NCBI GenBank assembly: GCA_016490735.1
Contig: JAEMWC010000978.1
Coordinates: 112,001-176,000, forward strand
Length of the DNA: 64,000 bases
Reading direction: 5' to 3'
Origin: Pachyseris speciosa
Lineage: Eukaryota; Cnidaria; Anthozoa; Scleractinia; Pachyseridae
Translations under genes and position numbers: made by a program
Notes under the pieces: generated by a model
The model's database searches: none
The model's input: only the letters and a program-made list of their open reading frames with translations
What the model was told of the DNA's origin: nothing
In this document: positions 22,514 through 56,700 of the stretch, in pieces
Layout: each line of letters opens with the position of its first letter
Position numbering within the stretch: the first letter of the stretch is position 1

Positions 22514-22874
22514 GAAAAACAGAAATGACAAAAATATGGAAACGAAAAACGAAAATCGAAGTTCGAATTCCGTTTTTCAATGTGTTAGGAAAACGGAAAA
22601 CGAAAATGGAAGTTCGAATTTCGTTTTTCCATACCGTAGGAAAACGGAAAACGAAAATGGAAGTTCGAATTCCGTTTTCCCAAGTCGTAGGAAAACGGAA
22701 AACGAAAATGGAAGTTCGAATTCCGTTTTCCAATGTTGTAGGAAAACGGAAAACGAAAATGGAAGTTCGAATTCCGTTTTCCCAAGTCGTAGGAAAACGG
22801 AAAACGCAAATGGAAGTTCGAATTCCGTTTTCCTATGTCGTAGGAAAACGGTTGGCACTAAGGTACACGCATTC
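22514..22874. repeat. Right 51-bp tandem array of foldback-like element
   Basis: Inverted copy of the left array, ending GGTTGGCACTAAGGTACACG + CATTC at 22874. Confidence 0.92.
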
Positions 22875-23254
22875 CTTAGGCCTCGCTTCCATGCAACTTC
22901 CGGTCTTCGGCTGAATCGGTGTATCAGTTCGCAGAAATTTTAAACGCTATTGAACCGGACGTCTGCAAACAGAGCACCAAAATAGTGATTTTTGATTGGC
23001 TAGCAAGGCGTACGTGACTCACTTTAACATACAACTTTGTTGGAAGAGCGGCAAAACACTACAACATTTTTTCATCGAGCAAAATTGTTGGACGTAATGT
23101 TTGATCAAAAGCAAACTCTATCCAACATTTGATCGAGCAATAACTGTCGGACGAACATCATCCAACATGGGCGGCCAAATGGTCGAACAATGTTGTATCG
23201 AGCAAAGTTGGAACGTTCAATCCAACTTTGTTCGATAGTTTGGCCAGGGCTTAA

Positions 23255-25101
23255 TTCCTTTGATGCTGCTGCAGTAACAAATTACGCAATCACTAGCTGT
23301 GAGGAAGCCCGCTTAATCCTATTGTAGGAAGTCCAAAAGATCTAAATCTTTGTTGTTATATCAAGATATTTGTTTTGAATTAATGCTAACCGACCTCTTT
23401 CCCTATTTATTGTTATTTCTGCAAATACTGCCTTTATAAACAGTACTATTGACATGTCGGCCTTTTAGTTTCGGTCAAAATGAATGAAACGCCTGATTTC
23501 CTTGAACAGGTAGGTAGGTATACTTTATTTAAATCAAGAAACACGCTAGCCCCAACAACACTAAGCTAGTTTCCATTGAGGGCGTGTTTATACAGACATA
23601 AAAAAGAAACTAAAGCTAATAATATGAGATTAAAAATATGATAAATCTAAAACCACTAAAAATTCAGCTAAGAAAGAAAACTTAACAGTTATAAACTAAA
23701 TAACTTGCTTTTCCTTTCCCTATATATATAGGGAAAAGAAGAGGGACCAAAAACCACCTAAATGGCTCTTAATCGACCCAGAATCTGTACCAGAGACAAA
23801 GAAACACAAGAAGCAAGGTAAGCTATTTTTTATTTGAAATCGTAAATATTTTTTTGAATTTTGAGAAAAACCGTTTTCCCCATACAAATCCTTATATTTC
23901 GTCACTTGCATAATATAGTACAGTACAGATACTCATATATCGAGCCTGGGCTACCTGTGATTAAATAGGTTGATAAAAGCAACAAATAAACATATTTTTA
24001 CACTTTTCTTTTTAGTACATAAAATTCCTCTGAAATCACAATGGAAAAATCTACTTATTCAAAACTTTATGTTAAAACAGGACTTTAGAGTGCCTTATAG
24101 CTCCATTCCCTTGAAACGAGGGTTTTTACCTTCTCTCGTACTTACAACCCCCTCTTCGAAAAAATCCTGGATCCGCCCCTAAAATTATCGAAAGTCTCCT
24201 CCCAGACACGTCGAAAACGTTAAGCGGCCTCCATTTTGTTGACAACTTAATAATATAAGTAGCGTAGCCAGTAAGAGGACAGTATTCGTGATAGAACGCC
24301 AAATTGTGGTATAGTTCAACACTGCCATTTTTGTGCATTTGCATGTCTTCCTATAGTTTTTCAGATATCTGCTGTGTTTTGTTACCTGAGTAGTTTGCAG
24401 TATGAAGCATTATGACTGTTATTAAATTGTTATTAGCCGGTCTGGTCTTAGCATGCATTATATCACAGTTTACTCAGCTTAACAAAGGATTTGTTCAACA
24501 GTAGAATGAATGATTGATTTAGAAAAGTCGTATGCGGGAACCACAAGAATTTATTACTTAAACAACGAGGAAATTCTAAACACACAAACGTTCGATAGAC
24601 GACGAGTTTACGAATTCTTTTTCGTGAGTTTTGTCAGTGGTGGAATGTACGTGAAAACGCACAAGAATCACGCACAAGCAAAACTTCTCCGTGCCTGTCA
24701 CCATAAATTCTCGTTCCCAGCGGATAAAGTCTTCGTCATCTGTTTTTTCCGCGTTTAAAGTCTATCAGTTTAGAAATGACTTCTAACAGTATTGATTGTT
24801 TTAAGACAAGAGATTGTACAGTTGTGGTGGGTGGTGCGTGACAAGCCTAATTGTTGAGCGGAGACTGGCAACCACATCAGGATGTGACGTCATCTGGTGC
24901 CCGAGGAGGAAAAGATTGCCAGAGCTAAAAGTGTTTGAGGGGGAAAGTTGTCTTAGAATTTATGCCTGACCTTAACTATTGCCGACCGTTTAGAGTTCGA
25001 TTTTAAGGACCTTTTATCTGAACCTATTTCAACGTCGTTGCTTGCTATCTCATTGTACAAGTTGATGAAAGCTCGCTGACGCTTGATGTTGAGATTGCAA
25101 A
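23255..25101. other. Intergenic and probable 5' UTR of the SLK-like gene
   Basis: Around 23,513-23,720 TATACTTTATTTAAATC and following text resembles an inverted LINE/SINE 3' end. A repeat end CCTGGATCCGCCCCT lies near 24,166-24,180. No promoter motif can be assigned. Confidence 0.45.
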
Positions 25102-48878
<23,777 letters not shown>

Positions 48879-49175
48879 TTAACTGCTTTATCAAAAAAGT
48901 ACAGGAAGTTCCCGCCATCTTGAACACTGATTTTAGGGAAGCTCTCCCTTCCTCGATCGAACACAATATAAAGAAGGGCGCAGGAATTCAGCTTTCGTCT
49001 GCTTTTTTTCTGATCGTCTGGTGACCGTTTAATTTATGTAGAAATACAATTTTGTACCATTTAATTAAAAACACTACGGCTGTTTGTTAGAGAACTTGAA
49101 GGCACAGAAAGTGTGCCGCAGCGAGTCTGTTTTCTTTGAGTATTCCAGATAGCGGGAATCAGCTTCACTTGTACA

Positions 49176-49565
49176 TTAAAGGGGCTGTGTCACAAGTTTT
49201 GGTATGAATTTAACAAGCCACGGGAGATTTTTGTACTGATGGAAACTCAAAATAACGCTCCAGTTTTCTTCAAAACTACTCCACTAGTGTAATCAAATAA
49301 AAAATAAGGCTCCTCACCTATGGATGGTCAGGATGGAAACGGATTGCAATTTGAAAAACAGTGGGCCACTGTTTTTCAAAATTCAGCTCTCTTGTCTCGT
49401 AAGAACCATTGTAAACCGATTATGGGTTGGTCTTCTTTAAAAACAAAAAGCAACTTTTTGTCTTTCCGTTAGAGATCTAAGACCAATTTGTGTTTAAAAA
49501 ATATTCTTAAATTAGCCCAATTTTGCCCCAATGACCATAAAATAACCGTGACATAGCGCCTTTAA
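49176..49565. mobile_element. MITE (TTAA, GGGGCTGTGTCAC termini), copy 3
   Basis: TTAAAGGGGCTGTGTCAC to GTGACATAGCGCCTTTAA, about 300 bp beyond the SLK stop codon. Confidence 0.72.
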
Positions 49566-50272
49566 TGAGGTAGATTGGCTAAGAATTTGTAACAAGGTAC
49601 AACCAGGTTAGAGGGCTTTTCCCTGCGTTTGCATCGTACGTCTAGGATGAATATGACGATCAGAATTACTAAGGGAACATAGCCTGTTATACTGATGAAA
49701 CGTTGTTCCAATCTAACCAAATCTGGCCTATTCTAATCTTACTATTGAGCTCCCGGGGCTGGGGTATATCTAAAGGGAACTATAAAATTCGCAAACAGTT
49801 TGGATGCTACTTACAATTCGTGATCTGAGCTCACTTATTGAGTCTCGATACCTTTTATCATTGAATCCCTTAGGTAAGCTGAAATTGAAAGAATACTTTT
49901 GTAAAATGATTGTATAATACATAGAGCTAAGATTCCATCATAAGGTTTTCATTATTTATCATTTTGAAATATGTTTCGTAGACTCGTCATCTTTTATGTA
50001 ACGTCCCACTTCGTCGAGGTAAAATGTAGAGGAGAAAAGCGTCACGCATTGGTGCTGTATGACCTCATAAGAGTCGATTGGGTGACGGTCATCGTCATTT
50101 CGTCACTGCGTTTCATCAAGCCTGAAAGTACAAGATGTGTATATATTACTTCTTGATAGACTTGATCACTCTTTCATAACTACAGAGAAAAGACAAGGAA
50201 AACGACTGGTTTTTGTTTCTTTATGTTAGTTTCATTTAACGTGTTGACCAACAGACGACTTGTTAGCTAGTT
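49566..50272. other. Intergenic, nothing recognised
   Basis: No gene or clear repeat pair seen. Confidence 0.4.
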
Positions 50273-51030
50273 AAGGGGGCAATATACCTGGGTTAAATAC
50301 CATGACAACCAACAGGTTTTAAGACATCTTAACCAATGGTTAGCGCTAACATGCTCCAGCAACTCAGCCCTGGATGTTAATGAAATAAGTGATTTGATGA
50401 AAAAATTATAAAGGGAAAATACGGCACACACAAACACTCAGACAGTCCACTACAACGCGGGTGCATGTCAGGTTGAGGGCGGACGTTTTGGTGTTCGTCC
50501 ATTAATTATTAAGCTCCAAATTTAATTTCAATCACCTTAAAATCTTCCTGATTTTTCTCACCTTCCCTTAAAATCACTCCCCCTTCCCCAGGCGCGGATC
50601 CTGACCGGTTTCACCGGTTTCCGGAAAACGGTCACAGCTTTGAAAAACAAATATATTTTTAAAAGTAAAAGTAAAGTTTCCAAGCCTTAATGTTGAAACC
50701 TGGTCAATATCCTGTCCGAAAGACTCAAAAGCACAGGGGATCCCGGGAATGCCTTAGCACGTCCCCGGACCCTACAAGAGCGTAGCGCTTTCGCCACACC
50801 TGTTATCGGAAAACGATCACCATTTTCCCTGGATCCACGCCTGTTCCACCTTTTCTTCTTCTTCATCATAAACACTCTAAAAATCACCCAAAAATTCCGA
50901 GATATTTATGGGGTTATGTGCTACAAATCTATGATGGCTTTATTGGATTGCATGAAATCTTGAGAAGATAATAAGGATAAAAGGAAAAAAGGTGACAAAA
51001 GCGTAGCATTCGGGTGTATATTGCCCCCTT
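50273..51030. mobile_element. MITE with AAGGGGGCAATATAC termini
   Basis: AAGGGGGCAATATACCTGGG at the left and CGGGTGTATATTGCCCCCTT at the right; about 760 bp, no coding potential. Confidence 0.65.
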
Positions 51031-51697
51031 GACTCAGTCATTTTCATTCTAAAATGGTCCCACAGCAGTAATACCAGTTTAGTGCTTACAAAAATCAACA
51101 TTGTAAGTCTTAGGAGACGGCGCAAGTGCTTGAGAACAGAGTATTTGGATTCTTTTATTTTGCTAACAACACTCCTCCCATGCGACCGATACTGCTGGCC
51201 CGAGAGGCGATACTGCGTATACAGACCGAACTACGAGAGCACTTTTTCAATTGCAAGCTTATCACGGTGGTTTCTTGGAACCTTTCATTCTTCCTGTCAT
51301 GATCCACGGAAAGGATCCTTCTCGAGCATAGGCTCGATTTCCGCCACACACTCGAGTCCGGGCCAGCCATCCCCATACAGCGCGACTGGTAATCGAACTA
51401 CCTCGAGTAGGACTTTTCGGACGCTTACCTTGGCTATCGCTAGGCAATCAATGACAGATCTTTTAAATGAGTCAAGAATAAACAGATACCCAATACCACC
51501 TGTTGTTCATTGTTATCACAATCACTATCATCATCATTGTCATTATTGTTCATCTAGTTGTCACTGCATTAATTAACTACTTATCGTTGGTTAACTAGAG
51601 AAGGTATTCGCTCGTATCGACCAATTCTGTCTTCCCTGTCAACTGAAACTATATGGAACTGGCATAGACAGACCGCTAACAGTGGTTCTATCTTCCT

Positions 51698-51942
51698 GAT
51701 ATGTGTGTACTTGAGCCTGAGCATTAGCTATGCCATGCTGATGAGGCCTAATAAGGCCGAAACAGCTGTCCATGGCTGCTAATGCTTGGGCTCAATCTCT
51801 GCTTTGGTAGATTTAAGGGGTAATGCCCGCTACCTTGTGGCCTTAGTGCCTTTAGAGTGGCTTCAGCTTACTTGATCACATTAATTTGTGAAGTGTCCTT
51901 GTCACTCCAGCCACATCCCACAAGCTTTACGTTTTCATTGCC
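51698..51942 (-). repeat. About 250-bp dispersed repeat, single inverted copy
   Basis: Contains GGCCTAATAAGGCCGAAACA and CTTGATCACATTAATTTGTG; the same sequence occurs as a tandem pair, opposite strand, at 58,263-58,781. Confidence 0.8.
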
Positions 51943-52697
51943 TATCTTCCTGACGGCTAAGTCTGAGAACGAAGGAGTGATCAAGGATTCTAAAGATGAT
52001 ATTGATGAGTAGTTTGTCCTGTAACCCTGTCATTAGGGACAAAAGGGAAATTTATTTTGGATTACTAATAATCCTGACCAAAACGTCGCGGACACTTGGC
52101 CCCAGCTGGCGATCGCAAACCAGCTTCACCAGCGATGTATTGCGCTACGCTGCTCGCGCGAGAATTATTTAGAAGTGAGCCTGCTCACAGGCTACTTGCC
52201 TCTCACCTTACCATCAGAACATAAAGATGTTTTTATACATTACTTGCCAAAAATTTCGGACGATTTTAATTTCGGACACTGGAAAAGGTATCCGAAAAAA
52301 GCCGTCCGAAATTTTTCAGTGCAGTATAAACTTTTAAGGACTTTCTTGGGGACGCCAACACATGCATTCAAGGCCAATATACATACATGATGTACCTAGA
52401 ACTTGGATTAGACTTTGCTCGTTCTTTTTATCACTGGAAAAGAACATTTTTCTTTCTTTCTTTGAAAAACATAAAGTAAATACATTCCATTTTGCAATAG
52501 ATATATTTTTGAACGACGCCCAGTTTTATGACAATTCAGTGCACTGCCAGTGCCAGTGGTGCTAGCCCTCTCCCACGTCATCATCAATCAAACAAAATCG
52601 AAATTTCCTCTTTATTGTCACTAGCATGTGGTTATTCTTTATCTGTAGCTAACATCAGGCCTCAGGGCTGTCATTGACTGGGGTGATTTATCAAGAA

Positions 52698-53121
52698 CCC
52701 GGGGCAAGTGGTACTCCCAGAAAAATTGGGTGGGGGTGTGCGGCCCGCTTCCTGAAACCCTCACCCTATTTCAGACCAAAATCTGCGATTTTCCCTATCC
52801 TATTTCAGACCTGACCAAAAATTTGATACCCTATTTCAGACCTATTTCACGTACACCGTTGGCGTAAACATAATTAAAAGACAAAAAAGAAGGGCTTCTG
52901 TTGATGGTCTAATCGCCTAATGGTGAGAAAGTAGCTTCTTTTATTAAAAAAAAAAAAAACATACCCAATTCAAGACCAGAATGCACAAACCATACCCTAT
53001 TTCAGACCGAAATGGTCAAAATCGATACCCTATTTCAGACCCAAACGGCCAAAAAACCATACCCTATGGGGCCGCACATACTTTTTAGCCCATATAAGGG
53101 AGTACCCTCCACCCCCCCGGG
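52698..53121. mobile_element. hAT-like MITE, 8-bp duplication ATCAAGAA
   Basis: CCCGGGGCAAGTGGTACTCC to GGGAGTACCCTCCACCCCCC; ATCAAGAA at 52690-52697 and 53122-53129. An 8-bp duplication fits hAT. Confidence 0.82.
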
Positions 53122-53169
53122 ATCAAGAAGCTCGTAGTTCTATTCAAGAAGTCGGTGTAAATGTATCTG

Positions 53170-53172
<3 letters not shown>

Positions 53173-53254
<82 letters not shown>
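53173..53254. repeat. (CT)n microsatellite
   Basis: About 80 bp of uninterrupted CT, 320 bp upstream of the TRF-like gene. Confidence 0.97.
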
Positions 53255-53258
<4 letters not shown>

Positions 53259-53570
53259 CTCACAATAATTTCCTTAAAATTATTCTACTCCTTTCGTATC
53301 AAGAGCACAATAAAGATATTGTTGTTGTTGTGGGTGCAATAAAACTATGATTTTGATTCATGTTGTTTCAGTCTAATTCCTGTTTTGTACGCGTAAATTT
53401 ACTTTTGTCTAAGCAGTGTCCAAAATTTGCCCGAACTGAGATAAAAAGTGTCCGAACATTAAACGTCCGAAATAAAAGGTCCGGAATATTTGGCAAGTAA
53501 TTATACTCCCCTTTCCCCTCTGAGCCCAGTTGCTCGAAGCACCAGGCACAGCTCCGAACTGCAAAGGATA

Positions 53571-53757
53571 ATGGGATCTTCCGTTGGAAGAGAGGAACTG
53601 GGCCTTCATAGAAAAGAGAAAATGGCGGTTGACAAATCTCCAGGCCGATTGTTTGAGATTACCTCGGAGTGGTACTTGGATTATTGTATTTATCAACTTT
53701 GGAAGGAGTTTAAGGAGAAGCGTTCCTTGTCCGATTGTTGGAAAGATGCTGTGCAAG
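53571..53757 (+). CDS. TRF-like exon 1 (start of TRFH region)
   Basis: Residues 1-62. Two in-frame ATGs are possible: 53571 (MGSSVGREEL) and 53622 (MAVDKSPGRL). The second has a strong context (AGAAAATGG), so the true start may be 53622. Contains the first TRFH-like helix. Donor CAAG|GTAATA, phase 1. Confidence 0.85.
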
Positions 53758-56700
53758 GTAATATGCATTGCAATATGCATAACTTATGTGTACCTCTGTT
53801 TACCCTACTTTGTTATGACATCTGGAGAAATATGTTTCTTATTTGTAAACTTAAGCTTAAGTATAAGCGTAAGCGTTTTCTCGTTTGAAAACTAGCAAAC
53901 TAGACGTCATACTCCATAGATTTATATATATGCAGATGATCATCAGTTCTATGCTTAGCAGCAACAATGCAAACGGGCAAACGGCTTCAACATCCGTTCG
54001 ATTTTGTTGAACTCTGTTGAATGATGAAGCAAGGAAGGGTGGAAACTTTCACCACCTCTGCACTCTTATATGCAAACAGAGATTTAATAAGCAAAATTGA
54101 TATGGCAACTAAGAGTGGCAATTGAGTGTAGAAAATAATTCTGGTTTTGCTTTGGTTTTGCATTGCTTCGCTCTGTGATTGGTCAGCAAAACTCACGCCA
54201 TTTTCAAACCAATAGAGAGATTTGGCTTCGCGTTTACAGCTAATGCCAAACAGGAAACGTCAAGCTGCTGTTTGTTCTAAAACGCAGAAACTTGTGTTTC
54301 TCGAACTCATTTCTCTCTTTTTTCATGTTTGCTCGATGTGGCCGACTGGGTGGAGATAAGCTTAAACCAAAAATGTTTCATTGTTTTTCATCAAAGAGAA
54401 ACTATCACCCTGGTGTTTGCCGTTTGCCATAAACGCGATGCTAAATCTCTCTAATAAGAATCAAAACTAAAACCAATCATGCATTTTCCTGCGCTTTGAG
54501 CTGCTTTGCACTGGCTACATGTAATTGCTTCATATTCTGATTGGTTAATTTCACTGCTTACTTCTGTTGTGATTACACACAGTTGAAAAGCGCTCTATTT
54601 CTTTCAGAATACTTATTGAGTAAACAATTTGATATTGGACAAGAGATGTCAAATAAAGTTCAGTGCATCAGATTTATCATTGGGCTGCTCGACCATCAGC
54701 AAGAGGATGAGCAGTCCAGTCAGGAAAGTTCTACTGAAGAACTATCTTCTGAAGATGAAAGTGAATCAAGGTTACTTGGATGTGACTGCTTGAAGTTTTT
54801 TGATAAAATAGTGAAGATTTATCCATTCTCCAGTGCAGAGAAGTACCACATGAGAAATGCTGTGAAGTTACAGGTGAACTTTTGTTGTTTTATTCTATAA
54901 TTAAATATTATCTCAAATTTTAATAAATGTTGGATTGAAAATGAACTTTTCAATCTTGGATGACTTATATAAACTCATTTTTAAATTGTAAATCAATGAA
55001 AATGAATGAAACTTGGTTGCATGTGATGTGTACTTAACCATAACTAAACAGTGATCCAGTCATACCAAGGAAGCTATGATTTAAGCTTACCAAATCTCAC
55101 CTTTAATTACAAGTAGGATATTTTAGTGACGTTCATTCCAAGTACCTTCGCAGATTCTGTAATTTCTGTAAGATTTTCTAAAATATGTTTTGTGAATTTG
55201 CCACTCTATTTTTTTTAATATGGTTGCAACTTCCTGAAACAGTCAAGTTTCTTGTCTCGATAACTGATCCTTTCCTTTAAATACTTTTATAGAAACCTAC
55301 CCATAATATTTATGTATCTCCAAACAAATTTTTTTTAACTGTATATTATGTTTTGTCTTACAACAAGGATGTACAGTATTAACTAATACCATACATGTAA
55401 ATTACAGATTATCTTGTCACATTACTTACGTGGAAATATGGACAAAGCCAAAAACTTATACTCCAAGTTGTATAGTGAAGATGGATACGACGAGGTAGGT
55501 TACCATTTTTAATGTTTTATTTCACTGTAAATAATTCAAGGGTTATAGCAATAATTAGTAATAATTGAAGGGCTGAGAGCATAAACTGCCTATGTGTAAT
55601 TTTCGGCCGTTTTTTTAGTTTGCTTGGATTTGTCCAAATTTTGCATGTGAACTGCATTTTGATTCAAAAACATTGTCCCGTATTTTTTTCACCAATTTCT
55701 TTTTTGTTTTCGAGAAATAACGTATGCAAAAAAAACACCTAAAACTACACATGGGCAGTTTATGCCCCCAGCCCTTCAATTGAAGGGCTCAGAGCACGAC
55801 CGACCTATGTCAAATTTTAGGTTGTTTTTTTATTTTGCTCGGATTTGTCCAAATTTCTGCATGTGAACAGTCTGCAATTCGATTGAAATACATTGTCCGG
55901 TATTTTTTTCACCAATTTTTTTTCTTTTTTGAGATAAAATGTATGTTTAACCCATTGGCACCCGTGCCGGCCAAAACTGGCCATAAAAAACTCCCATGCT
56001 TCAAAACATTGCAACTTTCTCAATCACACGAATATTGCCTTAACTGTTAGTTGTGAGCACGAAATGGAATGCCCTTTAAATTTGGATATCCAATAAATGC
56101 AAGAAACGTAGCGATTTTTACCAAATATGGCCTTTTGAGTTTGGACAAGAACGAAACTGACTGTTTTTAACATCAAAGAGAAACGACAAAAATGCCCCTT
56201 TTTGCCTTCATGTTTTTTAAGGAAATCATTGCCGAAAAACCAAACTTCAACCATCATAACGAAATTTCAGTCCTTTTTCTAGCTTAGAAATGACTTTTTT
56301 TGTTCATATTCTCCTCCCGAGCGTAGATACAGCCTTTTGTTCCAGTGCATTCAGGCCTTTCCGCCATTTTCAACATCTAGACCACATTGCATGCTGGGAA
56401 ATGACGAGAATTTTTGACAGCACCCGTTCCTTCTCCCAATTCTTTCACGTATAAACTAAGTCTACAGCCACTCCGACCTACTGCCAAAAATTCCTGCTTG
56501 TGGTCATCTTCAATACTCAGAAATTCCAAAATATGTGGTGGTAGGTCGAGAAATTCATCAATAGTCGAGTCCCAAAGGTACTAAGTGTTCGACCGGCCAA
56601 ATTCCCAGTTCGTCGAGTAACAAGCCAAATTCAACAACAAAGTACATCACCTTGCTCGATTCTTTGAGAAAGTGGACTCTTAGCTACCGTCACGCTTAAT

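Larger units (their letters stand above)
13644..22874. mobile_element. Foldback-like element with 51-bp tandem-repeat inverted termini (interrupted)
   Basis: CTTA at 13640-13643 and at 22875-22878 flank an element whose first 17 bp (13644-13660) are separated from the rest (from 19985) by the 6.3-kb palindrome. Rejoined, the left end reads GAATGCGTGTACCTTAGTGC and matches the inverted right end at 22874. Each terminus then runs through about 5-6 copies of a 51-bp unit (19,990-20,330 and 22,514-22,855), inverted relative to each other. The interior (20,340-22,120) has no transposase. Confidence 0.8.
6993..23250. mobile_element. Large TTAA-flanked DNA transposon shell carrying nested insertions
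   Basis: Left end 6993 and right end 23250 share a 30-bp terminal inverted repeat with one mismatch (GCCCTGGCMAAACTATCGAA..), and both are flanked by TTAA (6989-6992; 23251-23254). Subterminal copies of ATCGAGCAAAGTTGG-like motifs occur near the ends, especially 23,040-23,240. Removing the nested elements leaves about 6.6 kb with a THAP gene (+), a SAP-SWIM-YqaJ gene (-) and an integrase-core remnant (-). THAP plus TTAA recalls Kolobok; a THAP transposase paired with a YqaJ protein recalls ISL2EU. No DDE core was found attached to the THAP domain, so the superfamily is open. Confidence 0.65.
52243..53497. mobile_element. TA-flanked element ending 74 bp before the TRF-like ATG
   Basis: CTTGCCAAAAATTTCGGAC and its inverse GTCCGGAATATTTGGCAAG with TA at 52241-52242 and 53498-53499. 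Also has internal GTCCGAAA copies near both ends. Contains the nested element 52,698-53,121 and a CT microsatellite. Confidence 0.75.

Noticed and set aside
22320..22943. Set of ORFs with SNSVFPSRRKTENENGS-type repeats
   Set aside because: Same 51-bp repeat in the right terminus; overlapping frames on both strands.
51082..51576. 164-codon ORF between the two host genes
   Set aside because: Ends in a His/Tyr-rich run from a simple-repeat-like stretch (ATCATC/CATTAT); no conserved domain recognised.
53490..53570. Upstream start of the TRF-like protein
   Set aside because: The in-frame extension has no ATG before 53,571 and lies inside the terminal repeat of a transposon.
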